Source: Hygrocybe punicea (Eukaryota; Basidiomycota; Agaricomycetes; Agaricales; Hygrophoraceae). Taken from it: a stretch of 64,000 nucleotides of DNA. A model generated the notes under the pieces. The model searched no databases. It saw only the letters and a program-made list of their open reading frames with translations, and had not been told where the DNA came from. The position numbers and the translations under genes are program-made. Location: NCBI GenBank assembly GCA_963556145.1, contig OY744462.1, positions 6,386,001 through 6,450,000 of the forward strand, given 5' to 3'. Shown here piece by piece: positions 45,474 through 56,318 of the stretch; the first letter of the stretch is position 1, and each line of letters begins with the position of its first letter.

Positions 45474-46495
45474 TCATTGTGACCTGTATAAAATGTGTAT
45501 GTCTACCCAAGCGTAAAAAACAATGATACAAGGATGGGACACATTAGATTTTGGGAGGGCAATGATGGCCTTCACAATTGTGTGAAGGTCTTTAGTGTCT
45601 GCCAGCTCATTGGCACTTTCCCAGGCCTTGGCTTTACTCTCATTTCTGATGATGACATCACAGTAAGGCAGGACCTGCTGGAGCTGAGTTTCAAAGGATT
45701 GAGGGATGTAGGGGGCCAAAAGGTTCAAAGTAAAAACCTTGAGATCAGTTGGGTGTGGATGATATACTAGGGTGCAGATTAGATGTACTTTTCTGGCATT
45801 AGAGGCCTTCTGAGCAACGACAACCACGGATTCAATGCCATGGGTCCAAAAAGTAACCCTCAACATAGAAGACTTTAGCAGTATTAATCAAGGGAGAAAC
45901 CATGGGAGAGAAAAGGTGTGAATGATCCACAATGTGGTCACTAGTGATCTGCATCCAAATAAGCATGAAGAACTTCAAGTGAAATATCCACGAACCAGAG
46001 ATGATCAGTAATTATGACTGCGCACACTCCCATCTTTTTGCCCTTCTTGACAAGGCAAACTTGATGTAACCCCTCACATTTGTTCATGATGTTCAGTTGT
46101 TCTGCTAGTTAATCTTCTCCTATGCACTCAGTGTAGATGACTGAGTTTGGGGGAAGGGCGTACTAAAGATGTAGAAGGTAAGAAATTGTAAGGAAAACGA
46201 CAGGGTTGTCTATGCACTGCGGCTCCCCCTTGCAGCATTCTGGATGCCCCCAGCAACATATGTAACCTTGTGGTTTTTTACCAGATCATCATAGCTACCA
46301 ACTTATTCAGGCTAAATCTAGTTCACTTGAGTATTGGCGTACATCTCATAATGCTTCTCTTCAGCAAGGATCATGTTATTTGGCTGGAGCCCATACTTAT
46401 CCAGGAGTTCCTGCCCATTTGTCACCTGGATGTCCAGCAAAGCATTGCCCATGCAGAAAATGGAGTATGTTCGAGTGTCCATAGATGTTGAGCAT
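45474..46495 (-). pseudogene. Adenosine kinase pseudogene with introns
   Basis: On the minus strand the pieces MGNALLDIQVTNGQELLDKY with GLQPNNMILAEEKH (46452-46340), HKVTYVAGG with QNAARG, PPNSVIYTECIGED, KCEGLHQVCLVKKGKKMGVC with AVIITDHLW, VSPLINTAKVFYVEGYF, and LNLLAPYIPQSFETQLQQVL with YCDVIIRNESKAKAWES follow the order of fungal adenosine kinase (PfkB family), which phosphorylates adenosine to AMP. A likely intron (GT-AG, about 46203-46154) separates QNAARG from the next piece, so this is not a processed copy. Many stops and frameshifts break it and the C-terminal part with the catalytic GAGD motif is missing. It lies between a truncated family B LTR and a family C unit. Confidence 0.8.
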
Positions 46496-46611
46496 GAGTT
46501 GTCTGCAATCTCACTGGCAAAACTCGACCATCAGGAAATGTGCATAGCCCAAAATGACTCAGTGAATCGAATTTATTGATTTGTCACGCTATGTCACGTG
46601 GAGTTCCTGGG

Positions 46612-48258
46612 TGTTACGTTTTTCAACTCCGCAACTCCAATTCCGACTCCGTTACCCACCATGACGATTCCGCTTTATCACACCTTCCTTTTTCATTTCC
46701 TTTTACCTTTTGTCTTATTTTGGACATCGTTGTTCATTCTTGTCCTTGTTCTCTTTTCTTCCTTTCTTCTAGAACAATCCAGACTGACCATGGACACATC
46801 CCCACATTACCTTGCTGTACCCGAATAGTCTCCTTGCTGACGGACATCATCGCTATTGTCTTTTCCCTCGCCCTGACATATTGTTGACTTCATCCCACAA
46901 CAAACCGATTCACAATGGCTGTACTTCCGACACAGCTCATTACCATAATTGTTATTGGCAGCATTGCCATCACCTTCCTGATCAGTTTCTACATTGTCAT
47001 AATCTATCTTTGGCATAGACGCCCTTCCGCCATTGATACATCTGACCTCCACCTTGACAATATATTGACACATAATTGACAATTGCCATTCTTGGATATT
47101 TGGTTTCCATATTCATACCCTGTGCCTACCATTATCCTCCCTGACGATCCAACGACATTCCTCACCTGCATGTGAACTCTGAACAATCCCCAATCACAAG
47201 ACATTTCACTGTTCTCTCCAATCCGACCATCGCCGAAGCAGATTCTTTTGGACTTCGACCATAGACCATACAACTTCCCAAACAGTAAACCAACCCCTAT
47301 TGCATATTGTTCGCACGACATCGCTTCATTGCAGTACCCGATGACTTGTTCCCACAGCTTGTCACCTGTGCCATGACTTGAAACCTGGACCCACATTCAT
47401 TTATCCTTTTCCATCTGTAACTTTGATACCTCCCACACTCATTTACAATAATGCCCTTTCTTGGACGAATACCGACATCAGGTGGACTGCATTGTTCCAC
47501 AGACAGGACAAGACATCACCCCTTGATACATCATTGACACAGACATCGTCATCTGGTACAGCTTATGCTGTTTGCATGTCTGACCTCGACTAGCCCACTG
47601 TCTTAGTTGGTTTTTCCTCCTACATTCCTTTATTTTCTTTCATACCACCAACCTTGCCGCTATATCCCATATTACCTCAAGACACTCCCTTCACCAATCC
47701 TACACTGGACGATACCCCTCTTCAACCCGACTGTGCATTGCACTTGCCAGACTGCGCACTTGCCTGTTACAGCAAGTATAGACCCTGAATTGGCAATTCT
47801 GCATGTCACATGATCTGATGACAAATCATCCGAGTCATCCGGACCTCTTCTATCCTCACTGACACCCGGGCCTCCAGTTGGATCACAAGAACATCGACAT
47901 GAGGATGCCTCATGTCCGCCTCATGGTGAAAACATGGTGTAGTTGGACATGTTGTAGCTTCATGGTTACATTCCCATTTACCTCCCCTCAAGTCCATTCA
48001 CTATATCTACTGTCCTTGTTGTTGGTTCGGACTTTTTCTTCTTTCTTTTCCTTATGGTTAGTCTGGTTCTTGAGGCAGACTCATCTTGTTTTGGGTAACC
48101 CCCACAGCTCGCATGACTTTAGACCATGGACCCCCCCCCTTTGTAGCAGTGTTGTCTTAGCTATAAGCAACAATGACAACTGCTGATCTCTCCTCTGGAA
48201 ACTGCCTCCGAGTTAAGTTGATTGTTGCCGGAGCCTGCTGCAGAAGCGATCCGTAACA
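46612..48258 (+). mobile_element. LTR-like unit, family C, copy 2, with TSD CTGGG
   Basis: The 1647-bp unit starts TGTTACGTTTTTCAAC and ends GATCCGTAACA. It is flanked by CTGGG on both sides (46607-46611 and 48259-48263). Roughly 90% similar by eye to the reverse complement of 42232-43881 along its whole length. No recognised protein. Confidence 0.88.
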
Positions 48259-48263
48259 CTGGG

Positions 48264-50381
48264 CAAGACCTCTCAAGAAATGTAAAGTGTCATGGATTCA
48301 TCCCTAAAGCTCCCAAACATCTGGGCTCATGAGCACATGTGGTCTGGCCCACTTGATCAATTCATCAAGAGGCGGCAACTCCTTGTCCTTCAGCTCCTGT
48401 TCATCAGTGCCATCATCAAGGACACTTTGCTTTTGCTATTTTTCCAAGCTTGGTACGGTTGAGTTTGAAACCTTTGACATAGGTTTGTGTCATCATCACC
48501 AATGCTAATCCACCAGCGGTCAAGATGCTGACTGGGTTGGAGGACAAGTAGTACCAACCTCAAATTCTCCCTATAAAAAATGGCAAGGCGCAAATCATTC
48601 AATCTCATAAACCTGGGCCACTGGGGCAAAAAAAGAAAAGGTTTAGGAGAAAACAAGGAGAATGTACACACGTTTCTCTTGGTTATACAGTAAAACAGAT
48701 CATTGATATATGAGTTACTCTTCTGTTTTCCCTCACGCCAAGCAAACGTCACTGCCCTTGCTCCTTCTGTGCTGCCCCATGCAAAGTTGATATGCTTGCA
48801 CCCAGGGTGGGGCTAAGGCTTGGAGTGGGAGTAGGCATGGGCATGGGTGGGTTGGAAGCACAATCAACAATGGAGATGATTCAGTATAGAGAGTAGACCA
48901 CGATGGCTGCTTCATATCAAATATTTTTCATCTCTACTTCAAACTGTGAGTGCAAAGGCCTGTCAGAAAAGTTGTTGCCTTGGCTGGGGCCTTGAATCTC
49001 CCATCTCCACAAAATTGTAACCATTCAAGTAATGTATTCAAAATAGTCTGTGGTGTCATTGAACCTTGGCGTCCATCAATGCAAAATGGAATACTGGTAT
49101 CATTTCACCATTCCAGCTTCACCTTTGCCATCTCCACTTTAAGTCCATCGCCTGCCTCCATGCGTTTCAGGATGTCCTGCAGGTCTCAGAGTTCTTCAGT
49201 CAGGACTCAGAAGGGATATCCTGGCAAGTTGTTTCCTCTCTCGTGTTTTCAATGCCTCCAAAGTGAGTTGAATGTTTGCATGTGTAATCTGTCTCTGACG
49301 GTCTCTTTCCAGGAAGATGTTTTTTCTCCTAAGCCCGTCATAGGTAGAAGGGCATGGATATGAAGGGGACCTGGGTTCTTTGGGCAGAAGATCTGTGTAG
49401 AACCATGCTAGATGGTTCAATCATGGTTGTGGAATTTGAACTACAGACATGCGTTGAGAAAGGGGTGAGATGTGGTAGTTGAATTTGCACCAAACTGGTG
49501 TCTGTGAGATTTGATTTCCATGACAACCTCACATCATCATGGTAGAGCTTTGGCTTTTTTCACCTGGGAGCGTATAGTAGCTCTTCGCGAAGAGATAACC
49601 CACTTTGAAGCTGAAAATGTTGGCAAGAAGGATTGGGTGCCAATGGGAGAGGTCAACTCTTGCTCTTGCCCTCAAAAATTTCTTTTAGAAGAGGATCTAG
49701 AATTGAACAATAGTCGGCGCCGCAAGGGTGATAGGAAGGTTTCTGAGTTTGACTTCTACACTCGACTTGGCATCTCCCTTCCCATGGCAGCAAGAGGACC
49801 ATACGTACCCCATCAGTTCTTGCTTTCCATTGAAAGAAGCCTTCTGAACAGTATATAAGATCCTGGGGTGTCCTAAATTCTCTGCCCACAAACCCCATGC
49901 CAGCGTATTCAAACAACGAAGGTAACAATACCCATAACAGATTCAACTATATACTAACTTGTACTTCAGCCAAACCACAGACTGTGCCCCATGGTGATCA
50001 TGGCCATGAGCAGTGTTTCGTCTTTGAACCAAGCCTCAGGTGAGGTAGATCATCATTGAATTTGGAGACAAATCAACTTGCTAACCTCAAACTTGTAGCA
50101 CATCCCAACCAATCTGTTCAGTTCGCAATCATTGCATTGAGTCAATGTGGGCTCAAGTTAAGGGAAAAGTTGATAAGGCACAGGAGCTAGCATCTTCATG
50201 AAAAGATGACGGTGTACGCGAGATGGGGGAGAGGTAGGAGTATAGGCATGAGACGATGTTCCGTCATCCTGCCATTTGAAATTTGATGCAAAACTCTCTC
50301 TTGTCGATGTAACTTTGTGAAATCTGTAGTTTCATATAAGAGTTGAGAGGATTGTGATTTGCTAGCGCTGCACCCCCGATA
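48264..50381. other. Region with broken coding-like stretches, family not recognised
   Basis: On the minus strand at 48560-48280 the frames give WWISIGDDDTNLCQ and ELKDKELPPLDELIKWARPH with VLMSPDVWEL, which look like protein remains separated by a frameshift. At 49420-49196 (minus) and 49511-49858 (plus) further frames of 74-115 codons look partly protein-like. I cannot name a family. A TATA-like site for the integrase gene downstream was not evident. Confidence 0.35.
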
Positions 50382-52101
50382 ATGGCGCAAGTCCCTGAGG
50401 CAGTACCTCTACAACTGACGAGTACACGGATTGCATTTGCCCAACTGAGTCGCTGTGTCGATATAGCACTCCACACTCAGATTGGTGACCACGCTCGGCT
50501 CACTGAGCAGCGCAATGAATGTTTGCGACTTTCTTCAATGGTGCTGGTATGTACATGGTGCATCTTTTACTACGCAGCACTAATATCTTTTCAGCAAATG
50601 GACTGTATCCCGAATGGGGAGCGCATTACCATTGAAACAAGTATTAACAATATGTTGGAGTGCCTTGATAAAGCATTGCAGCTTTCGGCTGATCCTCCTG
50701 ATGCGCTGCCGACTCCAACTGCAACTCTTGTCTACACAAGGTGTCGAGGCCGACCACCTATTCATATTGAACCCAGCGTCCCTGCACCTGCTCTCACACT
50801 TCGTGGTCCTACACATCTTGCCCCAATTTTTGGTTGTTGTCCCCACACTGTTCGCCGTCGAGCCCTTGAATATGGCTTAGCTGAACCAGGACCACCTGTT
50901 TATGTAGAATATGAGGACGAGGATGGTGCAATTACCCGATTCTATAGGTCCTCAACAGGTTCCGTGTCGGATTTGGCTGATGAAGAATTGGACAATATTC
51001 TACAACACCTCCTACATGTATTCCCAACATTTGGACGATGTATGATTGATGGTCATATACGCCATCTTGGTCATCGCATACCACGATCTCGTCTTGAAGA
51101 AGCATACTTTCATGTCCATGGTCCCTCGTCCTCCTTATTCGGACCTCGTCGCATCCAACATCATGTGTACTCAGTTTCAGGTCCAAACTCTCTTGCACAC
51201 CACGATGGCCAGCATGGTATGTACAATGACTTTTTTAATGCAAGAGTTGTTCTAAAGCTCTTGCTTATCAAGGCTTAATACAATGGAAAATTGTCATCCA
51301 CGGCTTCATTGATGGGTTTTCGCGGCTAGTTACCGGCATCAGGGCAAGTAACAACAACTGTTCCCAAACAGTTCTCAACTTATTCTTGGATCTCATTCGT
51401 GTGCATGGCATTCCCAGTCGAGTTCGTGGAGATCATGGCACCGAGAATGTTCTGGTAGCTGAGTGGATGGAACACTACCAAGGTGTGGAAAGAGGATCTT
51501 ACATTTGGGGCTGGTAAATTGAGTTATTCCTTGAAAAAATAAAATTTTATCAACATTTAATCACAGGAGTGTTCACAACATTCGCATTGAACGATTGTGG
51601 TGTGATGTCACAAGTGATTTTGGTTCCAAATGGAAACTTTTTTTCCAGAGTCTTGAGCTTCATGATGGCCTCAATCCGGACCTTGATGCACACATCTGGC
51701 TACTGCATTATCTTTTTCTCCCTGCAATCAACCAGGATGCATTTGAATGGGCAGAAGCTTGGAATTCCCATAGGATAACAATTCGTGGGGAGAGACAGCG
51801 AAGTCCATGTGATATGTTTTTCTTTGGAATGCTTCAGAATGGCCCTCGTGGATCGGATGGGATCCAAGATGCTCCAGAGGAGGAGATTGAGAACCTGGAA
51901 GAGTATGGGATAGACTGGGAAGAATATGACGACAACCGCATTCGAAATCACCATCAAGCAGAAAACTACCTTGGTAACCCCAACAACAATCCTTTCTTTA
52001 CCCATCATCCTGAACGGCTGTCTTACGTTGCTGTCGAAGAGGCGAACTCTCCTTTCACCCCTGAACGGCTTCAGATTCTTGAAGAGCAGCTTTCGAGGTG
52101 A
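50382..52101 (+). CDS. Fungal rve-type DDE integrase (integrase core domain protein), intact
   Basis: Four exons (50382-50546, 50595-51216, 51273-51513, 51567-52101) give an uninterrupted 520-residue protein with GT-AG introns of 48-56 bp. Residues about 140-175 (HLAPIFGCCPHTVRRRALEY) look like a helix-turn-helix. The rve core follows, with catalytic Asp276 in HGFIDGFSRLV, Asp316 in RVRGDHGTENV and Glu351 in NIRIERLWCDV; the last two are 35 residues apart, the classical DDE spacing. The C-terminus is acidic. Such genes are common in Agaricomycetes and are annotated as integrase core domain proteins; they probably belong to DNA transposons. I found no TIRs around it, so whether it is a mobile or domesticated copy is open. 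The start ATG is the first in frame with the exon. Confidence 0.85.
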
Positions 52102-52454
52102 CCACATTTTGGCTTGTGTAGTGTGGAAGCACAACGATTACTTTGGATTGAGGCGTTGCACATTTGTAGTAACCTTGCTTCGTGAGCAATGACAATGCAG
52201 TACTTGATATCAGATATTCTGACATGAGTAAACTCATGCGAAGGCTTTGTACCCACCAACCCAACAGGTATCTTTTGAGCACAGACAAACGCAACAACAT
52301 TGGAGTTGATTGCATGGACAGAGTAGAGTACTCCAAACAGTGATAACTGCAGGAAGTGGTTCGACAGGCTCCTAGCTTGCTAGATAACCTAGCCTGTGTG
52401 CCAGATGTAGCTTCAATTGCTCAGGCTACGGAAATCCCCAATAAGACTCCTTAG

Positions 52455-53210
52455 TTGGTCAATGGTGTAGCCCTGGTACGCAGACCATCCCATCAATATA
52501 CACCATCATTGTCGTCACCTTGTCATGATGGTTGCTGTTCCCATCCCGATCCCTGTCACCACCGTTGTTGTGGCCGTTGTGCCCATCCTCTTGTTCCTCG
52601 TGGTCCTCATTGTGCCTTCCCACCCTGTTGTCGTGGATATACGCAGTAGCAGGCTCAGACTTTGTACCCATACCCGCCATACTTGCAACCGTCTGGGTGA
52701 CACCGCACCTGAATGACGGCGGGTACGGCAGTAGACTGTGAGTACATCGGATACCCGCGATAATTGAGGTCCCCATTACCTTGCGCGGGCCAGACGCACG
52801 TCAATCGACGTGTCTGTCACCCTAGCGAGGTATTTGGGGCCTCGGACGGGGTTGACCATGAAGTTGTTGTCCACGTTGTCGTTGTCCACGTTGTCGTTGT
52901 CCACATCGTTGCGTCCACGTCTTCATTGTCGTCCAAGTCGTTGTTGTGATTCACGTTGTTGTCATTGTCGTCGCAATCGCGGTCGTCGTTGCCGTGGTCA
53001 TCACCAATATGGCGGCTGGATTGAGTGGCACTACGTTGTCACTGTCGTCGCCCTTGCTGTTGTTGATCTCATCAACGTCTAGGGCAGAGAATTAGACATC
53101 ACCAGAAGACCAGTCAGAGACGTACCCTGGGCCGGTAGGTGGGCGCACCACCCTCCCGGCCTTGTTCTCCGTCGTCGTCGTCGTTATATGAGTGGCATGG
53201 TCGTGGTTTT
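52455..53210. mobile_element. Probable MITE related to the one at 31130
   Basis: It shares with the 31-kb MITE the order: a GGGTA-type segment (52660-52765), the 54-bp palindrome (52778-52831), GTCGTTGTC trinucleotide-rich sequence (52860-53060) and a GGTGGGCGCACCACCC block (53140-53156). TIRs and target-site duplication were not found, so ends are approximate. Confidence 0.5.
52778..52831. repeat. 54-bp palindrome, copy 5
   Basis: Outer arms ACCTTGCG and AGCGAGGT pair imperfectly; centre ACGTCAATCGACGT (about 52798-52811). Length 54, as in copy 1. Confidence 0.7.
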
Positions 53211-54134
53211 ATGCAAGATGGACCTGGGAAATCCACTGCTCCAAATAAGGAAGTTGGCAAACAAAAAACAAGCAATGTTAGCAAACATATTTCAAAACCT
53301 TGATGTGCAATAAGTTGCAAAAAAATATTTTGAGATTATTCATTTCAGTTTTGAGATTTCTTTTTTTGCAATCTTTCGTCATCATCAAAACTTTCGCCAT
53401 CATTAAAATATTACCATAAAAGGCAAATCGCATGCAAAATCAAGTGTAGCCTGGCGAAATTTGGTCATCCAATTGAAATTTCAATTTTGTCCAAAGAGTC
53501 CCCTCATACATTTTGAAGTTGGCCAAAGTTTGAGATCGTGCTCGGGAGCACGATTTCGTTTCCAACTCAAACACCAACTCGCTGCCTCAACTCGATACCC
53601 CAACTCGCCGCTTTGGGACATGCTCCTGATAAGTATCTCGGACCTCCTGTAGAGAGCGTGAGAAATCCCCTTCTGCCTTCCTCCACCATGCCCCCGCGCA
53701 GAAGTCGTGCCAAGCCCAAGGTGCTGCTTGGACCGTCTCTTGAAATCAACGACGAAGACCCTTTCCCACTTCTCCCACCTCCGCAACCACCTCCCCGACG
53801 CCAACGCGCTCCGGACATCCCTAATAAACACCGTCAATTTCACCCACCCCATTTACTCATCGCAATACGTCCGCCCACTCGAAAATTAGTTAGCCGCAGC
53901 ATATTAGTGGACCGCAATATCCACTTCGGCAGGTTGTTGCTCTCTTTGACCACGCGCCTCCGCTATCTCTTTACCCTGCAGTAACAGTGCAGTTCTCGAG
54001 GAAAAAACTCAACTACTTATCACAGTCACTTTGAAAACGAGCACAGGGAAACTCACCCTACGATTCACACAGCCGAACAAACGCGAGGCTCATGTTATTT
54101 CATATCGCTCAGAGTTCATAATGTGAACTAAGGT
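53211..54134. other. Region without a recognised gene; one short open frame
   Basis: A plus frame from ATG 53689 (MPPRRSRAKPKVLLGPSLEI and onward, Pro/Arg-rich) runs to 53984. It might be the N-terminus of a DNA-binding protein, but there is no domain and no splice continuation. The rest is AT-rich. Confidence 0.35.
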
Positions 54135-54709
54135 AGGACCCCCGATTATCTCTACCAAGGCCAGATCACAAAAACTCGAATTTTGATTTTCATGTCCGGA
54201 TAAAAAATGGCCAATTTTGGCCAATTTTGTCCGGACTTTGATCTGGCCTGCCAACTTCAGTAAATTTTGTCCGGATTAGCGATCTAGCCTACTAGGAAGG
54301 CGGAATTTCATACTTCTTGGATCCTTGGTGTAGATTCATGAACATCTTGGTGTTCTCCACCGAAAGCGAAATGTTACCTTTAGATCAAGATTTCACACCA
54401 GATTGGAGATTCAGTAGACAGAGGATTGAGATTGAGGGTAACAAAGCATAATGCTTCGTTTGCATGCGAGCTGTGACCTCCGGGATGGCTCGAAATTAAT
54501 TATTAATCAATTAAAATTTCTTGCAATGTCCCCTTGTCCGGATTTCTAACTGGCCTCAGGTAGCTGGGGGTCTCCCTGTCCGGACTTTGGAACTGGCATT
54601 TTTGCCACCTGGAGCGGTTTTGTCCGGACTTTACCCTGGCATTTTGTGCTAAAACCTCAAAATTTGTCCGGATTTTGATCTGGCCTTAGTAGAGATAATC
54701 GGGGGTCCT
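54135..54709. mobile_element. MITE with 8-bp TSD ACTAAGGT
   Basis: The 575-bp element starts AGGACCCCCGATTATCTCTA and ends with its complement, giving TIRs of about 33 bp. It is flanked by ACTAAGGT on both sides (54127-54134 and 54710-54717). The interior carries repeated TTTGTCCGGA and ATCTGGCC motifs in both halves. No coding potential. The size of the duplication indicates hAT-type mobilisation, but the termini differ from the TAGTG-type MITEs in this window. Confidence 0.92.
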
Positions 54710-54717
54710 ACTAAGGT

Positions 54718-55300
54718 TAGACGCCAGCTATCAGCCGACCAATCGACTTCCTGGCGGCTATCTTGCGGGAGGAACAGGAATGATAGGCGCTCATGATGTC
54801 GTACTTTCCATTATACCCGGTGAGAGAGCTCGTGCAAGTCAAAAAAGGTTCAAAAAGGTTTCCTGGCCTGAAGAAAGAGTAGGATATTCTGATCTCGGAA
54901 ATGCGGATAGGCAGGGTGGCGGATCGTAATACGATGGTCTGGGTTGTTGGAAATCGACTAAGATGGGTGTTGGACGTGCGAAGGGACCATGGGGGAACGT
55001 AGGGAGGGCATGATGGTTAGGTTAACAAATCACAAGATCATGAAAAATGTATTGGCAATCAAGGACAGACGTAGCCAGACGATTGGAGGCACTTCGCTAT
55101 AGTCAGCTTGGCTTCAGTCAGCAGTCGTCGCTCAGCCGGACTAGATGACTCCCGCGATGGCTCTCATCTCTAACCGGATCCGGAGGGTTTCGCGTTCATG
55201 ATGTCTAAGTAGACCTCAGTTTTCCTGTTGAAAGCCGCAGCAGAGGGACGTCTGCGTCTGCGGGCTATCAGTGGTAGGAGAACCAGGGCTACAACCAAGG
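54718..55300. other. Intergenic region without a recognised gene
   Basis: No coding exon seen. This is the transition from transposon-rich sequence to the host gene cluster; it probably includes the 3' end of the phosphotransferase transcript. Confidence 0.4.
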
Positions 55301-56164
55301 TCAAAAATTATGAGCAACGATTTCCATCAGCTGCTTGACACCATCAATTTCCATCTCGCGACGTGGAGTGGGGAAGATGCGGTGGAGTACACGATCCCAA
55401 CCTGGAGTCACCCAGCTGGGGTCATGCATGCGACTGTACTCCCAATATTCTGGATAGAAGCCGCCAGTCGACCAATCCACAATACCAGTGATATTTGAGC
55501 CGTCGACCATGATGTTCCTAGGAAGTAAATCACCATGTGCGAAACGTATGGCGGCGTTCCGAGGAAGTCGAGAGAGGATTGATTCTGCAGACGTCTCGGT
55601 GCAGAAGAGCATCAGCATCTGGCGATAGTGATCGATGAACTCTCCAGCGCTAGTGAAGGCGTATTTCGGCCCAACGTGAGATGGAAAAAAAAAGTTTCGA
55701 TAGTGGCCACCTGTGACGGACCCAAGAACCTTTGATCTGACGGATGCCATCTGGGCGAGAATCGACTTCAGTTGCTCAGCTACGTGGTCGAGTTCTGCCG
55801 TTGTCATAGTGTCGATGACTTTGTCCAGTGAAATTCCAGGACACCGTTCCATGCAGATGTACCAGACACCGGAGGGACTGGTTCCCGGGCGTGAAGACTG
55901 AGACACACGGCGATGGAGAGGAGGGTGTTGATGGATTTTTGGGACGGGCAGTGAGACCACATTGCGAGCGAAGCGCATGGCATGGACCTCTTCTGAGAGG
56001 TCGCCTCCGGATTTAATGACAATACCGGGAGAGGGGCTAACGACCCTGCTGGCGTCGCCTTTGTAGATCACGTTTGTCACTGGCAAAGAATTTAAATCTT
56101 GATACGACTTCGGCAACCACAGGTCTGGAGGACCCATGCGAGAACCTTGAGATACACGCGGCAT
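55301..56164 (-). CDS. APH-family phosphotransferase
   Basis: A single-exon frame of 287 residues. The kinase-like fold of the aminoglycoside phosphotransferase family is supported by Lys51 and Glu59 in the N-lobe (VIKSGGDLSEEV), WYICMERCPGISL as the hinge region, the catalytic loop His210-Asp212-Asn217 in HGDLLPRNIM, and Asp230 in GIVDWSTGGFYPEYWEY. All key residues are present, so an active enzyme is likely. The family transfers phosphate to small molecules; fungal members of this type are numerous and mostly without known substrate, so no antibiotic role should be inferred. It is divergent from the glutaminyl cyclase-like gene, with 154 bp between start codons, a likely shared promoter region. 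The ATG at 56164 is the most upstream in frame. Confidence 0.85.
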   Translation of the reverse strand: MPRVSQGSRMGPPDLWLPKSYQDLNSLPVTNVIYKGDASRVVSPSPGIVIKSGGDLSEEVHAMRFARNVVSLPVPKIHQHPPLHRRVSQSSRPGTSPSGVWYICMERCPGISLDKVIDTMTTAELDHVAEQLKSILAQMASVRSKVLGSVTGGHYRNFFFPSHVGPKYAFTSAGEFIDHYRQMLMLFCTETSAESILSRLPRNAAIRFAHGDLLPRNIMVDGSNITGIVDWSTGGFYPEYWEYSRMHDPSWVTPGWDRVLHRIFPTPRREMEIDGVKQLMEIVAHNF

Positions 56165-56318
56165 GTTCTGTGGGCACGTTAAGACAATAGAAAGGTGAAG
56201 TTGTAGAGATGGGTAGGTGTGATATTTGCCAGTGGATGACTCATGATGCCGTCCCTACATTACATAACATAAGTTTTGATCGAAATTTGATCCTTCAAAG
56301 CTTCAAAGAGCGGTGACC
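56165..56318. promoter_or_regulatory. Shared divergent promoter region
   Basis: 154 bp separate the start codons of the phosphotransferase (minus) and the cyclase-like gene (plus). The interval is AT-rich in its middle and must contain both promoters. No specific box was identified. Confidence 0.45.

Noticed and set aside
41611..48258. One large inverted duplication of 41.6-44.1 and 44.9-48.3 kb
   Set aside because: The order of the blocks does not fit an inversion, and separate exact target duplications show independent insertions of the same two LTR families.
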